DNA of 64,000 bases from Punctularia strigosozonata HHB-11173 SS5 (GCF_000264995.1 NW_006767435.1:2760612-2824611), one strand, 5' to 3'. Positions 21,108 through 33,740 are shown, numbered from the stretch's first letter. Notes: generated by a model from the letters alone, not told the origin. Translations and numbers: made by a program.

Positions 21108-23907
21108 TCACGCATGTCTCCATGCGTCTTGCGCAGTCATAGAATCATGAACGAGATCCTCTCGAGCACTCTCTGCTGTATCGGCCCGTGATTGTCGCAA
21201 GTATCCGAGCTTCGACAAGGTCACGCTTTGAAACTCTTCCGGTTCGTCGTCGTCTCCGACCTCGAACAGTGTCCTCTGTTCGTCTCGCATTGATTGCGCA
21301 TCCTGCCATGGAACACATAATTAGCTCTCTTCGGACTCCAGCGCTCCACGTTCTGCCCGCAGGGCATAAACGCTCACCATTCCTTGAAAGTCGTGCGCGG
21401 GATCATCATTCACAAGCCTTAAGCGCTCGGTTTCTCCCAGCTCAACTTGCCCATCTGGGTTCTCATCCTCGATTTCGATCGGATTACCATGGGCGTCCAG
21501 CGGCACTGTCGACTCCATGGACTTGCGATATTTGTGATACGTGTACAAGGCAATGCCTACCAGGTGGAGAACGTCAGCAGAAGCATTCACGGTTGCAGAT
21601 TTATGTGGAGCATAACTGAGGTTTGGTGCTATAGGAAGGAACACTTACCGCATACGGTGATGCCCACACCAACGATATTGAGCGGCGTTAGCTCGTCGTG
21701 AAAGAACCATGCCGACACGCTGATGGTGGTCACCTCCTTCGCGATACCAGCAATAGACATTGGCACAACTCCGGCACGTTGAATGATGCTGCAAGGCCAT
21801 GTGAGTGACGGTTGCTCGTGGCTCAAGCATAGAAACGAACTAGAATTCGCTCAATACCATGCAGAACGCCAATGCTCCGGGCGCAACGAGGTATCCAGTC
21901 GTGACTAGCGACGAGCGCACACTATCAAAGAAGCTGCAGCACCTGTCAGCAGGAGGACGGAAACAGGATGTGAGAGCCGCGTACCGTGTATTGAACACTC
22001 GCCACCAACGCTCTACTCCGCCGGAGATGATTCCTAACGTCACAGCCATGACTGGAGCTAGCCAGAATATGGTTGCTGATGGATTGTCGAGGCCCATCGT
22101 TCGATTCTTGAGGAGGATCTACCATAAAGGAACAGTGTCAGATGGACAGATCCGTGATGGTGTTTGGGGGTTGCTAGCGAGTAACAGGCGAAGAGACAAG
22201 GAACAAGCCGACAAGGAATGGAAGAACTTCGTCTCATATATCTCTCGCGGAGACAGCCGAGGCAATGAGGACGAGCATGCTACGACGAGCGTCTGGTACC
22301 CCAGGGAGTAAGAGCTTCAATCGGGAACATCATATCCCCGAGACGCTCCTTTGGCAAAAGCAATATGAATTCGAAGCTTCCGAGCATATCGTGTTGAATC
22401 AATGATCCGCGCCGGCAGTAGAGGGGCGACAATCTTTTCCATAACAGGATTGAGGATGTCTACTGCCGTTAGCAAAGGCAGTCCCCGCCCGGCGAATAAC
22501 GTGAGTGAACATCAAGGATGTCCACGTGCACGGACGACAAGGATGACGGCATCCAACGGTCAAATTACGGAAGAGGAACCATGTCAGAGGGTCGCACCAG
22601 CGCTGTGGGAGGGAAATGGGACCCAAACATGCAATATCGATACAGCTCTCGACACCGATCGGAGGGCGGGGGAACAAGCGCCCAGCGGCAAGGTTCCAGC
22701 CGAAGTGTCAGGAACATAGAATGAAAGGGACAGAAATGGCCGATTGCCGAAGGCTGCATAGACGCATGCAGCTGTTCAGTTGGTGGGCAGAATGCGGACC
22801 ATAGACCAAGGCATGAATGGGACGTATGCACCGAGAAAGAAAAGGACCAGGAGGACCAGAGAACTGCGCACAGCGTGGCAGTGCACCGGCAGAAAGCGAC
22901 TGGGGTGCTTGCAAAACGGCAAGGACCAGATGAAACGAGTTGCAAGCGAGCGAGCGAAGAGTAAATGGAAGACTGGCGTGCATCTGTGACAGACGAGTAC
23001 AGCTGAATATTCACCTGGGTCAAGCCCCACCTCAAACCGCCCATAGCAGATGCGGTGAGCACGAGGAAAAAGCCGAGAACCTCGAAGTGGGTCTCCGTGG
23101 CCACCTACAAGAGCGACTTCAGCTGCTCCTGATAGAAAGCAATAAGATCCAGGAAGGGTACGCACCATGAGGACAACACCGCACACTATCAGGAGGATGA
23201 CGCCGACAAGGCGGAGCGAGAAACGCTCAAGCTTGAGCAAGAAGGCGAAGAAGAGAACGAATATCAAGGATGACGACTTGACCATTGCTATGATCCGTTA
23301 GAAAGGATGATGACAGGTCAAGACGTAAGTTGCGTACTGTAGAAGGACAGAGTAATCAGCTTTAGCGATACGTTTCCGAGACCGATGTCCAACGAAGTTG
23401 CGACGCCGGTTGGCACGATTTTCTTCCTAAAAATGACATTCAGGGATACCAACTGTTCCATAGAATAGCGTACATACGCCCAGTCCTTTCTAGTTGGTCT
23501 ACTGTCGGGTCTGAACCGCTGAGGCATGAGATTCCGTAAGAGGGCAGAGAGACAGAACTGGACCACAAAGTGCAGAGTCGTCACGAAGAACGGATAGGGA
23601 AAGCCGAAGTGTTCTGGTGAAAACATCCACTTGTTGTACATTGAGAGCAAGATCGAGAAAAAGAACCTGAAGCAGAAGGTCTATGAAATTGTTCATGAAT
23701 AAACTGGATCACGTACCATGCACCAATGAACATGCCATTGACGAGTGCAGTGCGCCACCATAATCTTTTCTTCTCAGAAGCAGATGCGAAATGCGCAACG
23801 TATGGGTTGCTTCGAGGCGATATGAGCGGGTCCACATCAGGATCCTGGCCTGAGAACGGAAGCGGAGTGTGGCGATAGCTCGAGGACGGTCGAGGGACGA
23901 CCATCAT
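21108..23907 (-). CDS. Drug/metabolite-type sugar-phosphate transporter (TPT/SLC35C2-like)
   Basis: Ten exons, 23907-23717, 23666-23478, 23426-23338, 23287-23166, 23104-23015, 22118-21985, 21933-21841, 21788-21649, 21556-21378 and 21302-21108, give 473 aa in phase. Family hallmarks in order are WFFFSILLSMYNKWMF, KKIVPTGVATSLDIGLGNVS, SLIFVLFFAFLLKLE, GGLRWGLTQ, NPSATIFWLAPVMAV, and AGVVPMSIAGIAKEVTT before TYHKYRKS. About ten membrane segments are expected, in Golgi or ER, exchanging nucleotide sugars or sugar phosphates. The C-terminal ~110 residues are acidic and cytosolic. Intron 5 (22119-23014) is 896 nt, against 46-92 nt for the others. It shares a 326-bp promoter interval with ATG5. Confidence 0.9.
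22119..23014 (-). other. Oversized 896-nt intron
   Basis: Flanked by CAG|GTGAAT and GGTAG|ATC. The protein aligns continuously across it (GLRWGLTQ to ILLKNRTMG), so no exon seems missing. The reading frame stays open about 150 codons into the intron. I see no clear terminal repeats. Confidence 0.75.
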
Positions 23908-24233
23908 GCGTCCAACGAACCTCAGCCGAGCAACACGTAGGAGCTGGGTGAGTCGTCAGGTATATCAAGTAGAGAATATCGTGAATACGTCGTCGACGAA
24001 GTCAAAGCCAGCAACGCAAATGCAGTGGCGGTGTCGATCGCGTCGCGGAAGCCATGGTCGACGGCGAGGTCGGCGTTTGCGCAGCGACCTCCGACAATCA
24101 GCTCGTACTGACCAACATCCTGCACGAGGTCGTTGCCTCATCCTGGCATAGGTCCTCAGCCAGATAGTAACAAATATTGCCCGTGCTCTCGTCGTTGCTC
24201 TCGACTCATCTGCTCATTGGGTTTCAATGAGCA
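23908..24233. promoter_or_regulatory. Divergent promoter, transporter and ATG5
   Basis: 326 bp between two start codons facing outwards. No obvious TATA box. Confidence 0.5.
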
Positions 24234-25631
24234 ATGTCTACGTACGGTCGACACCCCGCACCCGCGCCCTCGGCCTTCGCCCATCCCCACCCATCCGCCG
24301 GCTCGCCCTTTCCCCCTACCACACCAGCATCTACCACCCTCTTTCGCAGGCTAACATGGGAGGGGACCGTGCCCCTCGAGATTCGCGTAGATCCGCACGA
24401 GCTTCCTGCTGGCGCGGACCGAGGGCTCGACTGCTACTACGTTCAGGCGCCCCGAGTCTGGTATCTCCCGCTTGTGATGGGCGAGGTCAAGAAGTTCCTG
24501 ACGGATATCGTATTTGACGAGAGCAATAAGGGGGTCCTCGGAGACGGTGAGGAATGGTGGTTTGAAGGTGAGGAAGGAGGCGTGATGAAGTGGTAAGGAC
24601 TGTCCTTGTCCATAGATCAATGTAACCTCATTCGTGGCTCTCAGGCACTGGCCCATAGGTCTGCTATACGACGTGCACAACATCGCGACTACCCTACGGC
24701 CTTCTTCGCAAGCGCCTATCTCATCCTTCTCCTCATCCGCACCTCCGACGCCTCTGAAGCTTACACTGCACCTCGCTTCACCGCCAAACGATCGCTTGCT
24801 CATGACCTCCAATGTCGAGGCATGTAAGCAAGCTTTCATGGGCCAATTGAAGGAAGCAGACTTCATTCGATGGGGCAATACCAAGCGCATGACCGGTCTG
24901 CGCAAACAAGAACAAGACGCTATCTGGGAAGGCATTAAAGAGCGTTCGTACCTGTGTTAACGCTGAGTTTTCTCAATCTTAATATCCCTCCCGGCAGACA
25001 ACTTTGACGACTACTGGCGGGTCGCCTCCAAGATTACGCCGACCACAGCTCCTACTCGACCGCTTTCTCCTCCGCCTTCCAGTTCGGCCAGCGCCAGTGC
25101 TCACGTAAGACCGCCATCTGCTGACCCAGGCAAGTTTTCGCCTACCCACCCCGCCTTGTTTTGATTTCTTCCGATACCATTGATAACCTTTGGCTTCAGG
25201 GTCATCGTTACCCGATCGTGACGGCGCATACAGTGTTCGGAGCATACCTGTGCGTATGTACCTGCCGGACGGTCCAGTCATACAAGAGTTGGTCCCGCCA
25301 TTGCTAGAGAATGGTGCGCTACTCCTGTTTAACAACGTCTAGACGTCTTTTTTATTCAATTGAATCAAATCCCCAGGAACTGCGCATACACTGTCAGCGT
25401 TTTTATCCTCCCATTTACCTTTATTATTCCCCGCCACACGAGGTTTGTCTCCACCGTGTTTGCCGAGTCACGTCGACTTACGTTGTCTGCATTGTTTAAG
25501 ACCGCCCACTCGCGTATGCGCTAGTGCAAGGCGTACGGTGCCCTCCAGAAGCCGAGATGGGCTGGTTAGGAGCATGTATGGCGGGCGCAGATGGATGGGT
25601 GTGCGTCTGCGTTGGAATCGAGAGGGGATAA
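24234..25631 (+). CDS. ATG5: Autophagy protein Atg5
   Basis: Six exons, 24234-24592, 24645-24943, 24998-25129, 25200-25313, 25377-25442 and 25501-25631, encode 366 aa. Recognisable Atg5 blocks are RRLTWEGTVPLEIRVDP, CYYVQAPRVWYLPL, HWPIGLLYD, CKQAFMGQLKEADFIRWGNT (Lys in this block is the Atg12 attachment region), NFDDYW, VRSIPVRMYLPDGP and the terminal AYALVQGVRCPPEAEMGWLG. Atg5 is conjugated to Atg12 and, with Atg16, forms the E3-like complex that lipidates Atg8 on the phagophore. Intron 3 (25130-25199) begins with GCAAGT, a GC-AG intron. The N-terminal ~38 residues are a Pro-rich extension. Confidence 0.96.
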
Positions 25632-25654
25632 CCGGTGGTCTAGGCTGAAACCCT

Positions 25655-25696
25655 TTGTGGCGGCTTGGAAACCCATTGTGGCGGCTTGGAAACCCA
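25655..25696 (+). repeat. Tandem 21-bp duplication
   Basis: Two perfect adjacent 21-bp copies containing GTGGCGGCTTGGAAACCCA, 23 bp after the ATG5 stop. Confidence 0.85.
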
Positions 25697-26084
25697 TGAA
25701 CGTTCTACGGTGCTGGTGGTGTGCCGCTGCGACCATGCTGATGTCTTTGCGGCGGCGACGATTGCATGGGCATATCGGGGTTTTGTCCGAGACGGATACA
25801 GGCGGTGAGATACCACCTCTATACTCAGCTATCATGCCCCGGCGGAAACCGACATGTATACCTCATCATTATGGTACCTCTGCTCATCGTGCAGACTGAA
25901 GATCTGCGCGGCCTTGAATTTGAAAGCTTGATTGATAATTACTCTCGCTGCCTCATGACGATACTCTGCTGCAGTAACTTACTTAAGTTTGGGCTATATT
26001 GTGATCCTAACGGTCCATATTGACTGCAGCGGGTGGCTCTTGAAGGTACACTTCGCTCTCGCACAACTCGTGCGTCAAAAATCA
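25697..26084. other. Intergenic ATG5-MED31
   Basis: Carries the ATG5 3' end and MED31 promoter. No supported gene. Confidence 0.6.
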
Positions 26085-26608
26085 ATGTCTGCTCCTACCG
26101 TCGATGGTGCAGATGCAGAGGCTCGGGCTACCAACCGAGCACGGTTCGAGCTTGAACTCGAGTTTGTGCAGTCCCTGGCCAATCCGTTCTATCTACACTC
26201 TCTCGCGCAACAGAACATTCTGAACCAGCCTGCTTTCGTTAAGTTCCTGGAGTACCTGCAGTACTGGAGGGGCAAAGACTATGCCCGCTTCATACAGTAA
26301 GCGAGCAGCGTTCCATGTCAGCCTTTCTTTCCCCTGACGACTTAAAGCAGCTATCCGCACGCCTTGCACCACCTGGAGCTGTTACAGCATGCGCGTTTCA
26401 GGAATGAAATCGGGAAAGATGAATGGAGGGAGTATCTGAACCAGAAACAGTTTGATCATTGGCGGACCTGGTGAGTGTCGTCCGCGACTGCCGCCAGCTC
26501 AAACTCAGGGCGAACCTGTGCAGGCGGAACCCGCCTCGGAAGGAGAACGATGGCGATGAAACGAAGGCAAAGGAAGAAGAAGTCGAGCAACCGATTTTTG
26601 CATCTTGA
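26085..26608 (+). CDS. MED31: Mediator subunit 31 (Soh1)
   Basis: Three exons, 26085-26296, 26351-26470 and 26524-26608, encode 138 aa. The Med31 core is unmistakable: FELELEFVQSLANPFYLHSL, AQQNILNQPAFVKFLEYLQY, YARFIHYPHALHHLELLQ and FDHWRTWRN. Med31 sits in the middle module of the Mediator complex and links regulators to RNA polymerase II in the nucleus. An acidic, Lys/Glu-rich tail of about 25 residues follows the conserved core. The start at 26085 (MSAPTVDG) is preferred over an in-frame codon at 25989 because the family begins shortly before the RFELELEF block. Confidence 0.95.
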
Positions 26609-27055
26609 CGTCCTGGCTGGCTATCCTGTAACAACACCTTCTGTTGCATGCCTTCATTGACGTTGACTGCGCAGAACCCAACTCACTGCCCAGCAAACAC
26701 CGCACGACAGAAACGCAGGGGCGCGCCCATCGTTTCGTGGGCGTACACCGCACGTGTAAACTCCTTCTTAGATTCAAGTTGTTACCGGACAACGCACTGA
26801 GGACAACGATCCGGCGCAACGCACTGGCTCAAACCTATGCGAAGAAGTTATGGGTATGAACGCGTACGGCAGCGGACGTCGACATCGGCTTCTTGAGTGG
26901 GCGTTAGGCAATCGTACCCGTTCACAATATTGACTCTGTGAATCAAACCGTGATAGTTACGAGGACCGGTATACGACGCTAGCAACGCATCTTAGAGGCC
27001 AAAGGGCACACAGATCATGACACTGTATTGCATAGCGTGTAGGTACAGGGTATCA
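26609..27055. other. Convergent intergenic region
   Basis: 3' ends of MED31 and kinase 1 face each other. No supported gene. Confidence 0.6.
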
Positions 27056-29066
27056 TTAGACAACGCCTTCTTGGGCGAACGGGTATAGTGGGAAACAATC
27101 ACGACAGCCGCGAGCAACTTTCTGTCCTGCAGAGAGGTCGAGAGTCGAGATAGCAAGCGTAGGCGAGAGGCCGAGATCAGAGATAGCATGAATACCCGTG
27201 GCATCGTCCACGGGGTAGGTATTAGGCGTGATGGGACCGTCGCTGCCATCGTCCGAGTCCGAGTGGGCACTGACGCTGGGGACGGAGAGTATCCGAGGTG
27301 CGCAAGCCGGACGAGGCATGTCGTGGGGCACTGCGGGCTCCTCGCTGAGCGCAGAGAAAGCCTCACTAGGATCTTCCCATACTCTCCATGCAGAGTCCGT
27401 GGAGTGCGTGTGGTACGACATTCCTGTAGTGGGGTCCCAGATGGCTGCCTCCGCTCCATAGTGCAGGGAATTAACGGCTTCGGATGCTTCCAGTGACAAG
27501 CAAGAAATGAAAAATGCCTGCCAAGTGGGATCCAGCGGGGCGTGTCGGTCGCAGTCTTCGTCTTCATCGGGGAGGTGTTGCGCAATGAAAGAATCGAAAG
27601 CATTAGAGCCCTCCAGACCAAAGTCGGAAAGCTCGGCGTTGGCAAGATCGCCGGGAGTGTTTGAAATGTTGCTAACGCGAACGCCGTTGCTATGAGCGGG
27701 CGATGTGTGCATATGCGATTCAAAGGCGGCGGTTATATCCATCTCGGAATCGTCGGACTGAAGGGAAAAGATCAGCATCACACAAGAGTAAGAGACGGGC
27801 GAGATCACGCACGATGTCAATGACGGCAATATGGTCCGACTCGGGACAACTGTCGTCCACCAACGCGTCAACCATATGTTCCAGCTCCGACTGCCAGCCT
27901 TTGACGAGGAGGGCATGATCATGGCTATCCACCGATCCATACGGCAGGTCCTCGCCAACTGCATCCTCCGTATTCTGTACGACGACTGGCGCTGCCCAGA
28001 GTGTGGTGATCTTCAACAACTCTTCCCGAATCTCTTTGAGCGCGATACGTTTGAGGGGGTCGACAGCCAGAATCTTCCTCAACAACGCGTTCAGCTCCTC
28101 ACTGATCCCCGTAAGCCCACCGACAGTGGATCGCGCCCGATGGTTGACCGGTATATTGTCGACCGCGCTCGCACGGAAGTTATTGTAAAGATCGTTGGCG
28201 TTCAGGGTTCCGAGGTATGACGCGAAATCGTGATCGTACGTCTCCGCATGCTGCCAGGGTGGCCGTCCGGCGACCATGCAGGAGAGCAGAACTCCCATAG
28301 CCCAAATGTCACAGTGACGGCTTGAATAAGCACTGGACTTGGTCTCTGAGCCCTGTTGTTCTATTGCGCATGGGTTAACTCAGAAATGAAAAAGGCCAGG
28401 TAGTGAACCGAACGTACCGGGGCTCTTGTACCACGACGTCCCTGTCCGGAACTCTCTGCTCAGAGCATCGGTGGTGGCCAGACCAAAATCCGCAAGGTAG
28501 GCGGTCTGCCTTGCTTCGTCGAGAAGGATATTCTCCAGTTTGATGTCGCGATGGAAAACGCCGACACTGTGACACCGTGCGACGGCGTCGAGAACTTGGA
28601 TGAATGTGTCCTTGATGAACCGCGTCGCAGCTGCTACATCACGAGTGCGGAGATCCATAAGGTAGTTGTCGCCAAATGGTGCGGAGGCAACTGCTTCGCA
28701 TAGTGTGCGGCCAGAGCAGTACTGCATAATGAGGTAAACCGACTTTTCGTCTTCGACAACTTGGTGGAGCTCGACGACGTTGGCGTGGTCGGACGCCATT
28801 GACTGTGTCTTAATCTCCATATGGATGCGCGTGGCGGAAAGCTTCGATTTGGAGATTTGCTTCACCGCATACTCCGTTTTGAGGGAAGGATCGATGTGTT
28901 CGGCACGGAAGACTTGACCATGAGCGCCCCGGCCGAGATATTCCTTGAGTGTGACACGGAACCCGCCGGTGCCAATAACATGGTTGAGTGGGAGCGAGGA
29001 TGGCTCCTGCGAGACGGCGAACTTCGAGTTGTCATTGATGGAGATGTTCATGTTGGTAGAGTTCAT
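27056..29066 (-). CDS. Ser/Thr protein kinase 1
   Basis: Three exons starting at ATG 29066. Kinase motifs are LGRGAHGQVF (glycine loop), YAVKQIS (Lys), VFHRDIKLENILL (catalytic Asp), ADFGLAT (DFG) and a spliced KSPE (APE position), then DIWAMGVLLSCMVAGRPPW. The catalytic core occupies residues about 35-310. A long acidic Ser-rich tail follows, with SDGPITPNTY, echoed in kinase 2 (SEGPITPETY at 34885). The overall look is Ran1/Pat1 or Sks1-like fungal kinases, but the orthologue is not certain. It is transcribed away from the TKL kinase at 29970. Confidence 0.9.
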
Positions 29067-29969
29067 CGCGAGGAGGACTTGGTAGTGAAGCGAAGTGAGA
29101 TTGTAGAAGCGGGTGAAGCAGTGGAGATTGACGCGCAGCGTTTGATGGGGACAAGAGGCGCATTGGCGCTGGCTTTATACACTTTGGAGGGCCCCTGGGA
29201 GGGGGTCGATCTTGCGGGTCTAACGAACGCAAGCGGGACGGAAGGCGCGATCGCTACTTGTCGTGATCGCGCAACTAAAACGGGCCGGTCGCATGAGCTG
29301 GGTATGTTCTGTGCATTCCACGACTGGCACATACTGCGCTACCACTTCGTGCACAAACGGGCGGTGGTCATAATAGCAGGGAGGTATACAAGAATGCAGA
29401 ACAGAGGTTGTCGCCATCCAAACTTGGTATACAATGCGGGTCCGTCAGATTGTCGCAGTGGTCGCGCGGAATATACACAGTCGCGGCCGGAACGGTTGGT
29501 TCGCCAACTTGGGCCAGACCGAGCGGCTGAGGCGGGTGCACTGAGCAATCCCAACCCTGACGACATACCGACATGGCGGAAGTCCGCGTTGACTACGGCT
29601 ATGTCGTAATGTTTGCAATCCTCCGGTTCATGAGCGTTCCGCGTTCAAAGCCGTGTTCCGATCGTTCAGGCGAGGACAATTCGAAGACCGTAGTTCAAAG
29701 AGGTAGGTAGGTAGGTAGGTATATTTCCGGCGCGGTCCCAATAGCGAGAGGTCTCAGCAAGCTTTCTTTCTGTCCAGACAAGTATTGGTCCACCGTCCGC
29801 GTTTGACTCTGAGGCACGGGGGCCGTCAGTCTTGTGACCATTATGTAGCAAACGTGATTCAGTGATTCTCTTCCCTGGGCACTCGAAGAAATAACGTTAT
29901 ACTCTGATTCGTCGTACTTTGGTATCTCCGCTTCCAGATGGTGATCAACTCATTGCTCTCCGTTGAAAG
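29067..29969. promoter_or_regulatory. Divergent upstream region, kinase 1 and TKL kinase
   Basis: About 0.9 kb without a supported gene. ORFs here are shadows. It includes a small tetranucleotide microsatellite. Confidence 0.5.
29699..29720 (+). repeat. (GTAG)n microsatellite
   Basis: Five tandem GTAG units within the intergenic region. Confidence 0.8.
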
Positions 29970-32623
29970 ATGAGGGTAATGTCAATGGGCTCGCCTAGGC
30001 GCGAGTTGTCCCCTACGGAAACGTCAGCGAACTCGCACTCTTCTGGTCGTCCGCCGGCAAAGCGTCGCAAAGGAGATCGACTCCCGTTACCGGGAGATAT
30101 CGATGGTTCTGCCGAGCTAAAGGCTACCGAAAAACCTGTTGTCAAGCTCGAGGCGGCGGAGCAAGTTATAGGCATTGTCAAATCCGAATCCACCCCATCT
30201 CCTCGCTTGTCAATAATTTCCGGTATGGACTGGCATTGTCGTCCTCTGAACCCAAATGACCATCCGTTACATGGGTAGCGTCCGTGACTTCCCTAGTACA
30301 GAACATCCTCTCGAACGCAATCACGAAAGAGTCTAGATTTCAGGTGAGTACTCATACCGAGTTCCTGACGAAGCTCACAAACCCATCGCAGAGAACTTTG
30401 CACGAGCTGCTGAGAGCGTTGTCTCCCGAGGACGAGTGTCTACTACCCGATACTAAGCTTGGAATGTATGAAATATCTTCGCTGTCCATTCCGGAGGTGC
30501 TCATTAGAGCAGATATTCTGATGATATCCAGACACTATGCAATAGTATTTGTCATCAAGATGATATATTCAGTCTAGCACATTACGAGCATGATCGTACC
30601 TGGGTCGTCTCGGTATGTGACATTCACCGTCCGTCTTGGCTCACGCTCAGTCATTCCTGAACAGATTGCCAGTCAACTCGGCTTTGCCACCCACAGAAAT
30701 ATCTCGAGTGCTCTTGAGGAAGATGATGCACGGATGCGTACCGAATTCCCAGCAATGCTCGAAAATCCGGCGAAGCTCGGCCAGATCTTGTCTCTTCGAG
30801 GCGATGATGCAGACAAGTTCATGAATCTCGTCCAGCAGGTGAGCATATCTCCGAACATGTGATAGTCTGCCTCATTCATTCTGTTCCAGTTTTTGGACGG
30901 AGGGGATATATTTGCGGACACAGAGCTATTCCTTGATCACCAGTCTTACCATGACCTTCGTCGGACTGGCAAGAGCATCCTTCTCAACCTCTCAGTCACG
31001 AGCGGAGTTATTCCTTCTTCACTATTCCTAAAGCGTGTGCAATGCGATCCTGGGGCCCATGCGGTTTCCGTGGGAGGGTTCGCCGATATCTTCTCCGGAC
31101 TGTACGATGGCTGCCTTGTTGCGCTTAAACGGATCAGGGTGTTCCTGACGAGTGGTCATCAACAAGAATTGAAAATGGTTTGTTCGAATGCATTATAGAA
31201 CTTGCGTCATGAACTGACTGCAAACGTAGAAAGTGTGTCAAGAGGCGCTTGCCTGGCGTCAGCTCAAGCATCCACGAGTTGTTCCCTTCCTCGGTGTGGA
31301 CGGGGACAGTCATGCACCCGCTCTTTGTATGGTGTCGCCTTGGATGTCTCAGGGAAGCTTGCTTAAGTACCTGATCGAGCATGAGGTGGCGGACGATAGC
31401 TTGATAACACTGGCAAGCATCTGCCCGCTCTCCGATATGCTTCACTTGCTCATATTGTCACAGCAAAGCGAGATTATAGAAGGTCTTGCATACCTCCACG
31501 ACGAAGAAGATACGGTCCATGGCGACCTACGATGTGTTTGTACGATTTTTAGGAGCTTCATGCGGTCTCTTGACCTGTTTTTGACAGTCCAACGTTTTCA
31601 TCGACGAGGCGGGTCATGCCCAGCTCTGCGACTTCGGACTCGCATCGCTCATGGACATCATACTGACCACAGCAGCGGAAGGAAGTTCCGCTCGCTGGGC
31701 AGCTCCAGAACTTCATGACCCTGATAGGTTTGGCGATGGAGAATTCCGCAGGACACGAGAAAGCGACGTCTACGCTTTTGGATGCATGTGCCTAGAAGTA
31801 CGTGATAAATTCGACGCTCCTAATACCGGTGATCACTCATCCCACGAACGTGCAGATGTACACACTTCGTCCGCCATTTCACGAAATCCCTAGAGACATC
31901 ACGGTCATTCTCCGGGTTTTGGAAGGAGCCCGCCCCCCACGTCCAAGTGCGGAGCAGGGCCACGCACGACCACTGCCAGACGAAATGTGGATCCTGATGC
32001 AAGCGTGCTGGTCTACAAGCCCCGCAGAACGGCCGACTGTGAAAATGATAGCATCAAGTCTGCAAAAACTACGATCTCTGGCTCCTACCAGAGTTGTACG
32101 GCTGCTGATGACTTCCCTCTCGTCCCGGAATGTACCTGTTCCTTCAGTCCTGGAACATCTCACATCGCACCTCCAGCGCTTCGAGGATACCGAGTTGATC
32201 TCATCCAGTGACTTTGAGCTTCTTACTGCCGTTGCGCAGTCAACGTGGGGCCGTTCGCACTTGGCGCATCTCGCACCTCGTTTACCGGGACTGGTGTGCA
32301 AAACCTTCCAAGACCGTCCCGCAACTCCAAGCATTGACGACATGGTCCATCCCTGGAAGCTGGCGGCTGCCCTCGTACGGTACTTTCGACCTCAATGTGG
32401 GCCCGCATGGTCGGACATGGCCCTGGCGATCACGCGTGCCTGCAGAGATTCCCTCTTACATACCACTATCGCGTCCGACCAATACCAGAAAGGCATGAAG
32501 GCACAGAGCCTTGCGGATTCATTTCAGCGGTAAGTGGTGACTCATGCTTGTGCTTTCCGGGACGCTCATGGATTCCATAGGTGCAATGGTATATACCATG
32601 ATCGTTTCAGTTTACCCTGCTAA
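29970..32623 (+). CDS. TKL-type protein kinase, basidiomycete family
   Basis: Start ATG 29970 or 29979. The N-terminal ~300 residues are of unknown fold, with a basic PPAKRRKGDR signal-like stretch. The kinase domain has VSVGGFADIFSGLYDG (loop), VALKRIRV (Lys), QLKHPRVVPFLGVD, YLHDEEDTVHGDLRCSN (catalytic Asp, HGD instead of HRD), LCDFGLASL (DFG), ARWAAPE and ESDVYAFGCMCLE. Agaricomycetes carry many such tyrosine-kinase-like genes with HGDLR loops. About eight introns; the one at 31413-31463 is GC-AG and 51 nt. The end is uncertain. After the last clear exon (to 32531) the usual donor leads to a stop at 32621-32623. Confidence 0.82.
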
Positions 32624-33362
32624 CTACTGTGAACATACTAGTAATTGAGCTGATTGACGATCTATTCGTTGTCGGTAACAAGCCAACTTTGATCCTTGGC
32701 GTCTTTGGCGTATTGGAACCTCTCATCGGCCATGCCGATGCTCACATCAACCAGTGGGCTGTCATCGCCGGTCTACGGGTGCTCGGTAGACTGTTTCGCA
32801 TCAGCCGATCATCGGTATGTTAGTTTTGCCTGCACTTCATTCGCCTTTGACACATCCCACGTAGAGCATGAGAGATACCACCCGGAAGAAGTACAATGAA
32901 ATCGTACGTCCATGGTGTGACGCACTGGTGAGCATGCATGGGCGCGTGCGTTGGTTTCGTTCACTCACAATGTGGTACATCAGTCCTCAACGGATGAAAC
33001 GCAGATCTTGTTGCCGCTTGTTAACGACGCGCCAACAATGATTAGCTCCATGCGTTCAACAGTCACGCCACATTCTGAGGTAATGTTATGCCACACTCAT
33101 GCACCGAAGATGGGTGCTGAATGCCGGACCCATTCCTCAGGCCATATGCCTAGCTTTGGTTCCCTTTGTGCACTCGGCGTCCCTCCGTCATTCTGCGTTG
33201 GAGGCCTTATTACGCCTGCTAGAGTATTCTGCGGACAGATCAGTGATCGCCAAGCACCTGCTTCGTTGGCCATCCCCAGACGCGTCCTGGGACGCTGCAG
33301 ACGTCGAGAACTGTGATCTTGTTGCTGAGCTTCTGTATATCCCGGATATCCAACATGGATAG
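32624..33362 (+). other. Orphan coding exons after the TKL kinase
   Basis: Three or four plus-strand exon-like blocks with good splice sites: TLILGVFGVLEPLIGHADAH, TTRKKYNEIVRPWCDAL, TQILLPLVNDAPTMIS and HSALEALLRLLEYSADRS, ending at a stop 33360-33362. They resemble helical HEAT-like sequence. I could not join them in frame to the kinase, whose last exon ends in phase 2 while the tail needs phase 0. It may be a frameshifted kinase C-terminus or a separate gene. Confidence 0.5.
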
Positions 33363-33641
33363 CAACTCCCTTGTGGGCTTGCCTCCGTAAGCGACAGCGA
33401 TCTACATACCGCGGTCCGAGTCGAAGGCTCTGCAGGATGCTGTACAGCTACCAGGAACAGTCCTTTAGCGTTCCGCGGCGCAAAAGCGGAGCGGATTGCG
33501 GATGTTGCTCTGTCGACTTCCGCCGACCGATCACGATCGCCACCCGCCTTCCGCCTTCCATTTCGGGTTATCCGCCTTCCGTTTGAGCTACCCGCCGTTC
33601 ATCGCCTACTTCCTCCATCCGCGACGCCGTTCCACGTCGCC

Positions 33642-33649
33642 TATAAAAA
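33642..33649 (+). promoter_or_regulatory. TATA box of kinase 2
   Basis: TATAAAAA, 99 bp before the ATG at 33741, preceded by three CCGCCTTCC repeats at 33543-33580. Confidence 0.6.
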
Positions 33650-33740
33650 GGCAGGCCATTCCTCCGCATCGACCAGACACCGGTTTGTCACGTCCTTCCT
33701 CTCTACTTCTATCCATCAACGACTTCACTCGATCAACACC

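Noticed and set aside
22776-23285. 169-codon minus ORF inside the transporter
   Set aside because: It is an exon read through into the intron; the family-conserved sequence leaves this frame at the splice donor.
27188-27496. Plus-strand ORF of 102 codons
   Set aside because: Antisense to the acidic tail exon of kinase 1.
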